Shown here: positions 24,043 to 35,727 of the stretch, in pieces | Layout: each line of letters starts with the position of its first letter | Position numbering within the stretch: position 1 is the stretch's first letter | Assembly: GCF_020360975.1 (NCBI RefSeq) | Contig: NW_025408667.1 | Location: 5,022,001-5,086,000 of the forward strand | Source of the DNA: Hirsutella rhossiliensis | Lineage: Eukaryota > Ascomycota > Sordariomycetes > Hypocreales > Ophiocordycipitaceae | Reading direction: 5' to 3' | Length of the DNA stretch: 64,000 nucleotides | Program-made: the position numbers and the translations under genes | Notes under the pieces: generated by a model | Told to the model about the DNA's origin: nothing | The model's database searches: none | The model's input: the letters and a program-made list of their open reading frames with translations, nothing else

Positions 24043-26186
24043 TAAAGAGGGGAAAGTCTTATAAGAAAGGGGGCCTTCTTAAAAGGGAGTACCTTAATTA
24101 AAATAAAGGGCCCTTTAAAGGGAAAAACCTCTTCCTTTTCTTTAGCTATAAATATTACCTTCTTATATATACTATTAGCTCTTCTTATAGACTCTTAAGG
24201 CGGGCCTCTAAGGATAGCTTTTCTTAAACGTCTTCTAGCTTAATTTACTATAAAAAGATAGGTAGCTTATACTTTAGTAAGGGCTTTATAAGACCGTTAG
24301 CTTATATTAAAACTATTAGAACTTAACGGATAGAAATAAGTCCCTTTTAGACCCCTTAGTATAACTAATACTAGTAGATATTAATATACTATAGCTAGGT
24401 CGATAGCTTACTATTTTCCTTTATAAGAATTCGTATAGTCTATATATTATTATATTTTATAGCTAATAGGGACGGAATTTATAGTAATAGCGATATTAGT
24501 AGCCGGCTAAGGAAAATCGCTTCTTTTAACGATTTTAAAAAATCTAGTAGCTCTGCTTTTATACTAAAAGTCGTAATAGTAGCTTACTTCGAAGCTCTCT
24601 AAGTAATAGTTCCTTTAAAAAGGGATATAATATACCCTTATAAGCTCTTTCTATCTAAGGAATTATCTATAAAGAACGAATCGCTTAAATAAAGAAAGAT
24701 TTTAGTAGCTAATTTCTTCCTTTCTTACCCTCTTAAGTATAGACTATATAATCTTATTAAATAGAGATAAAGGATAGCTTTATTTATTACTTCTTAATAC
24801 TTAGGGCTAGGATTCTAGTTATACTTAGCTAGCTAAGAGACTATAAAAGAGATATCCGGTCTAATAAAAATAGCTAAAAAAGTAAGGAGCTTACCTTCTA
24901 TTAATATTAGTATTTCTCTTACTCCCTAGCTTAAAAGGATAGATTAAGTAAAAGCTCTTCGTTTAATATAAGCGTAGAGGGTAGCTTTTATTAAGGGAAT
25001 TAAGGAGGAATTTATAAGCGACCTTATCGATATAAGCGTCTTAGGTAAGCTAGATAGTTTATTAGGACCTATTTTAAAGGATTTATATCCTTAGGAACTA
25101 CTTTAGCTTCCTTAGCTTAATTATCTTATACTTTTATTATAGGCCTTATATAGCCTCCTTAGCTATAGCCTTTTCCTCTTTTAGGTAGGCCTAGATAATA
25201 TTATCGATATAAAAGAAAACTATAATTTTACCCTTTTATATTATATACGGTTCTTAAGGGACTTTCTTAAAGCCTAGGGCTTTAAGGGAACCTATTAAAT
25301 ACTATTGCTAAAGAAGAGGTAATCTTTATAGTTTATATAAAGCTTTCCTAAGCTATAGAACCTTTCCTAGTTATTAGAAACTAAGAGGAAGCTTTATATA
25401 AATAACTTCTTCTTCCTTAAGTAGGTAGTTAATAAAGGCGTTAACTATATCTATCTAATTAAGTTTAAGGTTAAATTCTAACTATAGCTATAAAGGTTTA
25501 AAAAGATATCCTTACTAAGGTAGTTACCTTAGTAAGTAGATCCCCCTTTTCCTATTAATTCTTATAGATAACTAACTAAGCTTTATACTTTTAAAAGAAG
25601 CTATATTTATTAGTCTTATAAATAAAGACCTACTTATAGCTAAGGACCTATTTTCCTCTTACCTTTTCCTTAAGGACCTCTTTAAAAGACCCTATCTCTT
25701 TATATAAGGCTAGGTAGTCTTTCTAGGCCTAGAAAAACTAGTCTTTAAAGGGGTGTCTTTCTAGCTACTTTTAGTTTACTAGTAGGTCCGGGAGGTCTCT
25801 TTTATATACCTTCCTTACTAATAGTAGCTTAAAAAGCTAGCTTACTATAAACGCTTTATAAGAACTATCTTTTATTAGCGTTAGATAGAAGTCGGAAAAA
25901 TAATTAAAATAAAGGAGATATTAGTCTTCTTTTATATCGGGCCCTATACCTTCCTTTACTTCTTAAAGTAGGGATAAAAAGGCAGCTAAGTAATCCTTTA
26001 AAAGAGGTGCCTTTCCTACCCTTTTAAGGGTCGAGATAGGAAGACTAACTAAAAAAACTACTTTTAGATCTTCTTCTTATATAGGAGGAGGCATAGGTAG
26101 GTAAGCGTATTTTAGCTCTACCGCTTTCCTATAGTCTCTTTCTTTATCTAGATTATCTAATTTAGTAGCTTCCTCTTCTTTAAAGT
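24043..26186 (-). mobile_element. Copia-1 internal segment with reverse transcriptase remains
   Basis: The minus strand reads as a copia polymerase, with F-F-Y-I-D-N-I-I at about 25218-25194. The stretch 24043-24403 is repeated at about 63610-64000 in the second copia copy, which confirms that LINE-A is an insertion. It ends at the TSD of Gypsy-1. Confidence 0.75.
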
Positions 26187-26408
26187 TGTCACGACCCTGG
26201 GCGCCAGCGTAGAGCCGCCAGCGCAGAACCTCACCAGTGTCACGTGCCCAAGCAGCATCACGTGCCCACGCGCGACCTCGTGTCTATATAAGGGCCCGCT
26301 CGGTCGTGTAGTCTAGTCTTCCTTTCTTGCTCCTTAGCTTTGAGTCTTTGTTCATAGTGCCAATACATCTTTATAGCCGTCAAGGCTCGTATGTGCCTGG
26401 CCGTAACA
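26187..26408 (+). repeat. Gypsy-1 5' LTR
   Basis: 222 bp, TGTCACG...CCGTAACA. It contains a TATATAAG box at 26285-26292 and two CACGTG palindromes (26241-26246 and 26259-26264), likely promoter elements. By eye it is identical to 31989-32210. Confidence 0.95.
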
Positions 26409-26721
26409 CTACTCAAAGCTCAATAAGATCGCTTGCCAGCGATTAAGCAAATAGGCACCGAGCTTTCACGTCACACGCGCCTGACGTAAATCCAGCGCAT
26501 CCGTTCTGACCGTTCCGACCAAGACCTGACCACCGACCAAGTGATCCTCAAGGCTGAGATCACGTCCGTTCCGACCAAGACTACGCGTGTGTAGTCGTCC
26601 GACCAACCGTTCCGACCAAGGGATTCGTCCCGTCTGACCTCCGACCGTCCCTGCTCGTGCAGGCATCTGACCGTGATTCCGCGTGGTATCATTTCCGACC
26701 CCAGACTCTGACCTCGAGACT
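26409..26721 (+). promoter_or_regulatory. Gypsy-1 untranslated leader with a 13-bp motif repeated three times
   Basis: Between the LTR and the first gag-like frame, CGTTCCGACCAAG occurs at 26511-26523, 26567-26579 and 26608-26620, with partial copies between. The primer-binding site should lie just after 26408, but I cannot name its tRNA. Confidence 0.6.
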
Positions 26722-27886
26722 ATGATATCTGAGGAAGCCCTGCCATCGGATCAGCCTCGCCGTTCCACCCGGCTTGCTGGCCAAGCCACTGAATCCGAAA
26801 TAGTAGCCATGGCTGCCCTGAGCCCCAAGACGCCTCATCCGCGAGATGAGAGAACAGATTGCGGCCTTAACGGCCCGTCTAAATGAACGCTCTCCGTCTG
26901 TTGAATCAAATCGACAGCACCGGGAGCCCTCGACTGCTTTTTGCCGGCCCAAATGGCCCGGCCTTCCGACCAACAGGCAAAGCTGCCTGGCCTATTTTTG
27001 CCCCTTCCCAGAGGGCAAGAACCCCGAGTACAGCGACGCCGCCAAATCGCGCATCAAGGTCTCCGACGTTCTCAGGAAGAAGGACGAGTTCCATTCCTTC
27101 ATCCTGAGCATAAAGAACAAATTTGACGAAGACGTGCGAACCTTCCGGACTGAGAACAGCCGGATGGTCTGTCTGTATAACCTGCTCGAGGGAAAAGCCC
27201 GCCGAGCACTTGAAACCCGCTTCTCCTCTGACACTCGACCCTTCTCTGGAGTGGCAGAGATGATCCAAGCCCTTGAGTCCGCCTATGGCAATCCGAATGA
27301 GCTTTCCGAGGCTCTTGACCGCCTGCAACGCCTCCAGTTTACCGTGAATGGGAAGACCGACATTGTGGACTTTCTTGCGGAATTTGACTACTTAACTGCG
27401 ACCGGTCGTGTGCCTGAGGACCAGATGAAGCATACCCTGTGGCAGCACATCCCGGCCAACCTAGATAACAGCCTCTTGACCAAGACCCGCGACGAGTCCG
27501 TGACCTACGAGGTTTTCGGGTTCATTAAAGACGCTGTCCACTGCCAGAAGAGGAGTATGAGGCAGACACAGGACTCCCGCTCTTCCGACCGATCTCGCCG
27601 CGCGCCGACTAAGACTGCTCCGACTACCGCCAAGACTCCGAACAAGACCGGCTCGACCCCTATCACCTCGCGTGATGCTGGCAGAGCCTTGACCGACGAT
27701 GAGAAAAGGGTCCATTGGGATAATGGCACCTGCTTTATTTGTGGAAAACAGGGCACCTCTCTCGCGAGTGTCCCGACTGCACCCATGCTGTCTCCCGTGT
27801 CGCCTCCGTCCCTGTCCCTGCCAACGACTCTGATCAAGATTCGGGAAACGAATAGGACCATCACAAGACTCCTTGATGGTCCCTAA
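26722..27886 (+). pseudogene. Gypsy-1 gag, frame-broken
   Basis: A short N-terminal frame (26722-26886) overlaps the main gag frame (26846-27886), which shows a break near 26.84 kb. The main frame has a Ty3-type gag core (L-Y-N-L-L-E-G-K-A, then D-F-L-A-E-F-D). The CCHC zinc knuckle begins C-F-I-C-G-K-Q-G near 27731, then shifts frame; its His and last Cys lie in the next frame. Confidence 0.85.
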
Positions 27887-28352
27887 GGTGTCACAGACAG
27901 CGAGTAGGTCTAGCAAGTCATTCACTCTGCCAAGTCAAGTCCAAGTGGATGGTGAGCCTACCTGCCCGCTCCTCTGTGATACCGGAGCCGAAACCCGTTT
28001 GCTGGTTAGCCCAACCTTCGCCCAGTCCGCCGCCCAAAGACTCGGAGCCCAGATTAAGGAGCTCCCGAGTCGGATTCTCCAAGACTTCCGTGGAAAGCCA
28101 GCCGGCTATATCCAGAAACAGCTGGTCGCCACTTTCGTCATCGATGGCCGTTCGTTCGCAAACGAGACATTTGATATAGCTGAGTGTGGCCATGATATCT
28201 TTATCGGTCTTTTCTGGATGCGGGAGAAGCGCCTCCTGCTTGACTGCGCCGCCCGACAGATCATCTGGCCAGATGATCTTCCTGCCCTCGCCAAGTTCTC
28301 CCCGACGATCCAGCTCTCGTCAAGCCCCGCTCTCGGGTCGGATCGACCCTAA
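27873..28352 (+). pseudogene. Gypsy-1 aspartic protease segment
   Basis: A retropepsin-like stretch with the catalytic D-T-G-A at 27978-27989 and the following hydrophobic core (D-I-F-I-G-L). It would process the Gag-Pol polyprotein. It is in a different frame from the end of gag. Confidence 0.8.
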
Positions 28353-28673
28353 GATCCAGGCCGACGCTGAGAGGCGGAACCGCCTGCTCGAGAAAGAGGA
28401 GAAACGCTACCGGATCCTCCACAAGAACTGGGGCCGCTCTGATCAAACCTCCGGCCTCTGTCCCGACCTCGTTACCGACTCCGTCTCCGTCGTTTCAGTC
28501 CAAGTCTCCGTCTGCCAAGAAGTCTGTCCGTTTTCAGCTCACGACCGCCCCTGCTACCGACTTCTGTCTCCGTCGCCTCGATCCAAGCCTCCGAAGATCA
28601 AGCCCTGATTAACGCCCTGGTCTGCCAAGTAGAGTCTCACGAGAGATTCGAACAGTGGAACGAACTCGAACCG

Positions 28674-29480
28674 TTGATGCCCTGGGATCCAGTCCAGCTC
28701 GAGCCAAGCTCCGGCCTTGACCAGACCGTCCCTAGTGCTCGAACCGTTGCTAAAGTCTCCCGGATCAAAAGACCTACCAGGGACAAAGCATTCCGTTCCT
28801 CAGGAGAAGACCCTGAGCATGTTGCTTGTGTCCGTAGTCGTCTACCGCCCCAGCTCACCCATCTAGAGGGATTCTTCTCGAAGAAAGAGGCCCACACCCT
28901 ACCTTCGAGCCGACCCGGTCACGATGTAGTCCTAGAGCTTGAGAAGCCTCTTTCGCCGACAGGACCCCATCGTACCGCACGCCCGTTAAGTATCTGCCTC
29001 TAGAGAAAGAGACTGTCGATCACCTCCGGAGATAGACTTCATCGAGCCCGATCCGAGTCCGCACGCCGCTTCTGTCCTCTTCGCCCGAAACCGAACACGA
29101 CCGCCCGCCGCTTCTGCATCGACTACCGTTGATGAACGATCATCTTAAAAGTCGCATCACGCCCGCTCCGTCCCTCGAAGGTACTGCTTGGTTGCCGTGA
29201 AGCTCAACGCTTCACTAAGATCGATGTGATCCAGGCCTTCCACCGTCTCCGCATGGACCCTGACTCCGAGTATTTGACCGCCTTCGCACCTGTTTCGGAA
29301 CTTTCCGCTGGAAAGTCCTCCCGTTCGGTCTGAAGGTAGGTCCCGCCTGGTTCCAGCAGTTTATCAACGCGCAGCTTCACGATCTCCTCGACCGGTGCGC
29401 CAGCGCCTACGCAGATGACGTCCTGATCTACTCGGATAAAGAAGAGACCACTGAAAGACTGTCAAGAAGTGATCTGGCGA
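28674..29480 (+). pseudogene. Gypsy-1 reverse transcriptase, frame-broken
   Basis: The RT leader (L-P-P-Q-L...F-F-S-K-K-E-A) lies at about 28850-28900, the palm motif region at 29030-29380, and the catalytic Y-A-D-D at 29408-29419. The reading frame changes several times between these blocks through small insertions or deletions, not RIP-type stops. The catalytic Asp pair is intact, unlike in the RIPped elements. Confidence 0.85.
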
Positions 29481-29527
29481 CTCCATCAGGCAAACTCCAG
29501 GGAGACATCAAGAAGTCTAGATTTAAC

Positions 29528-30362
29528 GTGACCAAGGTTGACTACCTCGGCGTTCTGCTTGAAGCCGGTGTGGGCCTTAGTGTCGACCCTCGGAAAGTTC
29601 GATCGATACAAGACTGGAAGTTTGAGGACCTCCGAGACCGCACCGCGATCCGATCATTCGTTGGCCTATGCAACTTCATCCGTGTTTTCTGCTACCACGC
29701 CTCTGGAGTGGCAGAACCCTGAACCGGTTGCTTAAGAAGGATGTTGCCTTTGTGATGGGCCCGGAGCAACGCGAAGCATTTGATCAACTCAAGCGCCTGG
29801 CTATCGAGCCCCGGTCCTCGCCTTCTTTAGACCAGAACTGCCGACCCGACTGGAGACCGATGCCTCCCGGAATGCCACAGCTGGTGTTCTATGGCAGGAA
29901 CAGCCTGATCAGACCTGGAAGCCCGTTGGATTCTTCTCTAAGACCATGACCCCGGCCGAGCGAGCCTACCCAATCCAAGATCGAGAGCTCGCCGTCGTAC
30001 AGAGTCTAGAGCACTTCTACCCAGAGCTCTTAGGCCAGAAGTTCGATGTGATCACCGATCACGAAGCCTTAGTCCATTTCTCTACGAAGCGCCTGCTCGG
30101 TACGACAGATCAGATGGTCCGACTTTCTCGCCCAGTTCGACATCCGTTTCTCTACCGCCCCGGTCGACTGAACGTAGTCGCCGATGCCCTCTCCAGGAAG
30201 ACAGCGGAGCCCCACCGTAAAGGCCCGGGCCGAGGAACGCACGGTGACCCTGATCCTCCGGAAAGGCTAGGCTTCGCGACCGACTCTCTAGACCCTACGG
30301 CCGCCGGCAACCTGCCCTCGAACTTTAGTCCCGAACCTAAGCCTACTAGACCATTAGTCTGA
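29528..30362 (+). pseudogene. Gypsy-1 RT connection and RNase H
   Basis: 29528-29722 carries the RT thumb region (Y-L-G-V-L-L-E...F-V-G-L-C-N-F-I-R). RNase H follows in shifted frames: E-T-D-A-S near 29860, then E-R-A-Y-P-I-Q-D-R-E-L and I-T-D-H-E-A-L at 29950-30070, ending A-D-A-L-S-R-K near 30190. Confidence 0.85.
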
Positions 30363-30475
30363 GGGCCACGAGTGCCCTACAGACCCCAGAAGACCGAGGA
30401 TACAGCAGACGCCCGATCAAGACCGCCCAGAACTAGACTCCTAACTCGGTCCCGAAGGGAGCCGAACTCGTTTCG

Positions 30476-31598
30476 TTGATCCGCCAAGAGAACCTCCTCC
30501 AAGACCTCGGTACCCATGGAACACACCTGGTCGTACCAGCCCAGACCTCAGACAAGCAGACGTTTCTTCAGACCGCGCTCATTCGCGAAGCCCACGAACC
30601 CCAGATCTTCGCTCACGCCGGACAGAACAAGGTGATCAAGCTGCTCCAACGAGACTTCTACTGGCCAAGGATGAAGGAGGATATCCGTCGTTATATTCGA
30701 ACTGCCACGACTGCCGCCGCAACAAAACCCTCGAGACAAGACCCTGGACTGCTCCATCCACTGCCCGTACCGACCTCTGTTTGGGAGCACGTCGAATGTG
30801 ACGGAAGGATATGCCGAAAGACCGTTACGGATATGACTATGTTTGGACCTTCGTCTGCAAGCTGCCGGATTATCGCCACGCTCCCAGGAAAGAAAACGAT
30901 ACGGCAGAAGTCTTAGCTAGCCGCTACTTCCGCTACCTCTATCGTTTCTTCGGTATGCCCTCGTATGGATTTCTGACAACGCTGGACAGTTTATTTCGCC
31001 TTCCTCGCAGAGATTAACCGGCTCACGGGAACGAAGCATCGTCATGGAAGCCCCTACACCTCAGACCCAAGGGGTAGAAGTCACAAATCAATACCTAGAT
31101 CAAAAGCTACGATTCTACGTGACGAAGCATCAAGATAACTGGAGTTCTGCTGCCCGCCCTCGACTTCGCCCATAACTCGTCTTGGCACTCTTCCATCGAC
31201 ATGGCACCGTTAAAAGTAGCCCTAGGCCGAGATATCCGGAACCCCTGTCACTGCCCCCGACTGAAAAGCCCGCTGCCACCGGCCCCGCCGCCAGAGCTAG
31301 GAAACTTGTGCAGACCGCCCAGGAAACCCAGGAAGACGCCAGGAATGCTGCCACCGCCGCTCAAGAACGTCAGAAGGAACAGGCTAATAGGAAACGACGA
31401 CCAACCGACTTTGCCATCGGTGACCGAGTTTTTCTCAGCAGGAAAGGCTTCGCCACGAACGCTCCGACTACTCGGCTAGATAACCAATGGTCAGGTCCGT
31501 TCGTAATCCTGGAAGAACGCGGTCATAGCTACGCTGCCCGAGTCGTACAAAATGAAGAACCTATTCCACGCCGACCGTCTTCGAAAAGCAGCCGATAA
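30476..31598 (+). pseudogene. Gypsy-1 integrase, frame-broken
   Basis: The N-terminal zinc domain reads H-E-P-Q-I-F-A-H, with C-H-D-C recovered in the next frame near 30705. The core follows with D-Y-V-W-T-F and G-M-P-S. The C-terminal part (31182-31598) has the K-R-R-P-T-D-F-A-I-G-D-R-V-F-L segment. At least three frame changes. Confidence 0.8.
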
Positions 31599-31658
31599 CC
31601 CCTTGCCCCAGCAGATCCAGTCACCTCCGCCACCCGAGGAGATCAACGGAGAACCCGA

Positions 31659-31810
31659 GTGGAGGTTGATCAAGTCCAGCAGTCTCGAGTAACCGGTAGG
31701 AGTCGACGACTGGAATACCAGGTCTTATGGAAGGGATGTGACCCTGATGAGACCTGGTACCCGGCTAGGAATTTCCGTAACGCACCAATGGCATTGAAGA
31801 TTTTCCACGA
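31659..31810 (+). pseudogene. Gypsy-1 C-terminal chromodomain
   Basis: Reads V-D-Q-V, then L-E-Y-Q-V-L-W-K-G, D-E-T-W-Y-P-A-R-N-F, a typical chromodomain with most aromatic-cage positions. In chromoviruses this domain directs integration to chromatin marked by histone methylation. That fits its location in presumed heterochromatin. Confidence 0.85.
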
Positions 31811-31988
31811 TGAACATCGGACGCAGCAGGCCCACCCGTCAACCTGCAATACTGGATCGAATGTGCTGCAGCGGAGGAGGGCTGCGAGGAACGAGACGAT
31901 GACGACACAGCAGAAAGCCGTGAAACCAAGAACCCGCCGCCACGACTGACTACCTTGATACGCATATCAAGGCCTTAGACGGGGGCAG

Positions 31989-32210
31989 TGTCACGACCCT
32001 GGGCGCCAGCGTAGAGCCGCCAGCGCAGAACCTCACCAGTGTCACGTGCCCAAGCAGCATCACGTGCCCACGCGCGACCTCGTGTCTATATAAGGGCCCG
32101 CTCGGTCGTGTAGTCTAGTCTTCCTTTCTTGCTCCTTAGCTTTGAGTCTTTGTTCATAGTGCCAATACATCTTTATAGCCGTCAAGGCTCGTATGTGCCT
32201 GGCCGTAACA
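31989..32210 (+). repeat. Gypsy-1 3' LTR
   Basis: 222 bp, read as identical to 26187-26408. Followed by the TSD AAAGT and then copia sequence. Confidence 0.95.
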
Positions 32211-35200
32211 AAAGTTAGCGTTATCCTTAACTACTTTAACGTCGGTTTCTTCTTTTATTTCCTTATCTAAGACCTCTTCTTAAGACTATTAAGAAGGGGG
32301 GATTTAAATCTTCTAAATTAGCTAAGGTTATAAGAGTAAGAAGGGCTATTAATCCCTCTTTCTATTAAAGAAGCTATATTTATTAAAAGTTATATCCTTA
32401 GTTAAAATAACCTTTTATAAAAGAGGAATCTAGATTTAAAAGATATTTATAGAATTATAACTAACGAGGTAACTAATAAAGGCTCTAGGATTAAGCTTTT
32501 TTTTCTTCTTCCTTTTTAGCTATATATTAGTAGTTATTACGTATACTTTATAGCTATAGGTATAAAGGTAAGCTAGTAAGGCCCTCCTTTTTATAAAGAG
32601 CTTAAGGGGAGATTTCTAGTCTATTCCTTAAGTCTTAAAAAGGGTCTCTAGGTCCCTATAGTCCCTTAGTCCCCTAGGGTCCCTTAGGGTCCGGTTCTAA
32701 AGGTAATAGGCGGTCTTAACGACTTCCCTTTAAAGGACGTATAAAAGCCTTATAGTAAGTCTTATTATATAGGCTATTTCTATTATAGTACCCCTTAATC
32801 TTTCTACCCCTTTATTCTAGGCCTAGGTATTCGGTATTAATAGGAGGGGTAAAATACACTGTTTTTAAAGCTAATTTAAGATATCTTTTATAAATAGCTC
32901 TCCGTTAAACTATATCTTCTTTACCTTATAGCTAAATTAGGATTTTATCTAGTTAACGAAGTCTTAAAGGGTAAACTAGTTATACTTACTTAGGTAGGTC
33001 TATAAGAAATAAGGGAAAACTATCCTTAAAAAAGCGTCTATAAAAATATTACCTTAACGAAGCTTTCTTAGTCCTTAGAGACGTTAGTCTAGTCGACCTA
33101 AATTTCCTTATATAGCTAGTCCGGCTATAAAGGCGTTCGTTTAGAAAATCGTCTCTTAGTCTTTCCTTAGCTATAGTATTTATATTTAATAGTCTTTAGG
33201 CCCTTTATTTATACGCCTTATTATTAACCTTGCTTATATAAAGCTAGGGGGCCTAAGTAACTAAGTTATATATATTAAAGAAGACTATCTTCTTAGGCTA
33301 CTAAAAGAGGGTCCTTTATAATAGACCTATTCCTCTTAGTAAGGAAAGCTAACTTCTTAAGTAGTTCTTTCCTATAAATAGGTTAGAATTTAAGAATAAA
33401 TTAACCGAATTTTTCCTTTATAAGCTTAATAGTCTAATTCTTTTAGACTAGCCTCGTAGGTTTAGACATCGTATCTTAAAAGATTCCTTCCTTTTAAAGA
33501 AAGCGGAAGGAAATTAAGCTTATTAAAAATTAAGGGTAAAAAGCTACTCTTTTTCTTTAAAGAATTTATATAGACCTATTAGGTAATTTTATTATAAAAT
33601 TAACCCTTTTATATCCCTCTATCTATATAGTTAATTCCCTAGTAATAAGGTATTCCCTTTATACCTTTTTAAAGGACCGGAACTATAAGAGTATATTATA
33701 GATATTAAGGGAAGTACTAAAGTTAAGGATAGCTAATTTTTATAAGGGATAGTCGGAGGGTCCTAATAGTTAGTCTTAGCCTTATTAATTTATAGGGAAG
33801 ACGACTACTAGATTTACTATACTAATAATTCTTCCTTAAATTTACGGCTTAAATAAGGGCAGCGGCGTTATTAGTTGCTATTTCTTAATAACCTAAATCT
33901 CGTTTATCTTCTTCTATAATAAGGGGTCCTCCTTAAGAGACTATTATACTATTTCTTATAGCCTCTTTAAAGGGTTAACTCCTTTAAGTCGGTTTTCCTT
34001 AAAGACCTATTAGTAGTCTTCTAGCTAATAGGGCTTTTTATATACTTAGTAGGTAGGTTAATTCCTCCTTATATATTATCTCTTTAAGGAATCCTTATCT
34101 TAGTATAGAAGGTCTACTTAAAAACCCCCCCTTTTTACCCCTTATTACTAACTTTAACGAGGTTCGATTTTAACTAGTTCCTTAATTTTTTAACTAATAG
34201 ACTAAAAGGTCTATTAAGGGACTAGTTAGGCCGGTCTAACTAATAGGATCGGGCCTAGAGTAGAAAGCAGAGCTAGGGCTAGGACTAAAGTAGCTGTTAA
34301 AGATAGTATTAATACTCTTAAGGGAGGAGGAGCTAAAGGAGCAATAGCTATAGTAGTAGTAATAGGAGCCGTAGTAATAGGGGCTATAGGTTAAACCGTC
34401 TAGGTTAAGTACTAGCTATAAAGGAATAAGACTACTTACTATTATACTCTAGTAGCCTCTTTATTTAGTTCCTAGCTAGCTTCTTAAAAGATAGTTAAGT
34501 AACCGTTACTAAAAGGCTTTATTAATAGAGATATATCCTATAGCTACTAGCTAGAAAGAGCTTTTATAAGGAAGTATTAGTTAGCTTTCTTAAGGATTTC
34601 TTCTTACTTAGCTAGCTATAAAGAAGCTAGTAAGTTCCTAGTAAAAAAGGCTCCTAGGTATACCGTATAAGTCTTCTTAATACGGTTAGTTATATAGCCC
34701 TTTAAGGGAGCTATTAAGGTCTTAAGCTTGAAAAGCTACTACCTAGGAGTCTCTTCCTCTTAAAGAGAAATTAGCTTTATAGTATTAATAAATTCCGTTA
34801 TTACTATATAAGTAGTAGTTAGTAGCTTTATCTTATAAAGGTATTCTTTTCGGTAACTCTTATAGTCGCCTAAGGTAGTAAAAAAAGCTCTTTACTATAT
34901 AGAGGTTAGCTTAAAAAAGAAGGAAGCTCCTTCTATAAATTCTATTACCTTAGGATAAAGAGGGGGCTTAAGAGGGTCCTACTTATTAGAGAAGATTAAA
35001 TTATAGATAGTCCTATCTATATAAGCTTATAGCTCCTTTACCTACTTATCTTAATCTTAGGGCTTTATAAGAATCGTTTTATAAACTATAGGGGTAGTAA
35101 AGGAGTCGTTTTTTAATATCGTTATAAGAGAAGGGGTTAAAAAGTTAAGTAAAAATCAGCTTTTCTAGTAAGAGCAGTAAAAGAGAGCTATAAGGGATAT

Positions 35201-35263
35201 AAGAAAGGTGCCTTTTATAGTAGCTAGAAGGTATAAGAATTCTATTCCTCCTAGGCTTATAAC
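32211..35263 (-). mobile_element. Copia-1 internal segment: presumed gag-protease-integrase end
   Basis: Continues the copia body on the far side of Gypsy-1. As the minus-strand 5' half of the element it should hold gag, protease and integrase, but RIP has left no readable frame. The assignment rests on position between the RT segment and the 5' LTR. Confidence 0.65.
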
Positions 35264-35727
35264 TCTTATAAAGAGAGATATAAGAAGTATATAAAAATAT
35301 ATAAAGGTAAAATTAAAAGTAAGGGGTTAGATAGGTAAGGTAGAGAGATTTAATTCTTATAAGGGTAGTAATTATAGTAAGGGAATAATTATTATATTAC
35401 CTTAATTATCCTTCTTTCCTTTATTTAACGCCCCTCTTTATACCTACTTAGTATCTTAATTAATAAAGAAGATCTAACTAAAAGAAGCTATTAATATCCT
35501 TTTAACTACTAAGCTTTTTACTAGCTTTTCCCTTCCTTTCTAGCTGTTACTAGTATATCTATTTTATCTCTCGCTACTTATACTTCCCTTTATACCCCCT
35601 ACCCTCCTTTATATACTTCTTTTTAGCTCCTTCTTCCTTTTTTTATACTAGGTGTTTTTAGCTTCCTTAGTCCCTCTTACTAAGGGATATCTCTAAGAAC
35701 TATAAAATTAAGCTATGCTTTATAATA
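35264..35727 (-). repeat. Copia-1 right LTR (5' LTR)
   Basis: 464 bp, paired with 17659-18122. It is followed by the TSD AAAGT, and LINE-C resumes at once. Confidence 0.85.

Larger units (their letters stand above)
26187..32210 (+). mobile_element. Gypsy-1: young, non-RIPped Ty3/gypsy chromovirus
   Basis: A 6024-bp element with 222-bp LTRs (TG...CA) that read as identical, a 5-bp TSD AAAGT (26182-26186 and 32211-32215) and a polypurine tract (GACGGGGGCA, 31978-31987). It keeps normal CpA/TpG content inside saturated RIP DNA. Domain order is gag, zinc knuckle, protease, RT, RNase H, integrase, chromodomain, all on the plus strand. The coding signal jumps between frames many times, so it probably cannot make its own proteins as written here. 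Confidence 0.95.
17659..35727 (-). mobile_element. Copia-1: RIPped Ty1/copia retrotransposon with two nested insertions
   Basis: Bounded by two 464-bp LTRs and a perfect 5-bp TSD AAAGT (17654-17658 and 35728-35732). It lies in LINE-C, and removing it rejoins LINE sequence without loss. Coding is on the minus strand: the RT motif Y-I-D-N (from YVDD) is at 25211-25200, and a polypurine tract lies next to the left LTR. LINE-A (18289-24028) and Gypsy-1 (26187-32210) sit inside; without them the element is about 6.3 kb, normal for copia. No frame is intact. Confidence 0.85.

Noticed and set aside
26182..32215. Gypsy-1 as a recently captured gene cluster, because of its high GC
   Set aside because: LTRs, TSD, polypurine tract and gag-pol domain order show a retrotransposon; the GC contrast comes from RIP of the surroundings.
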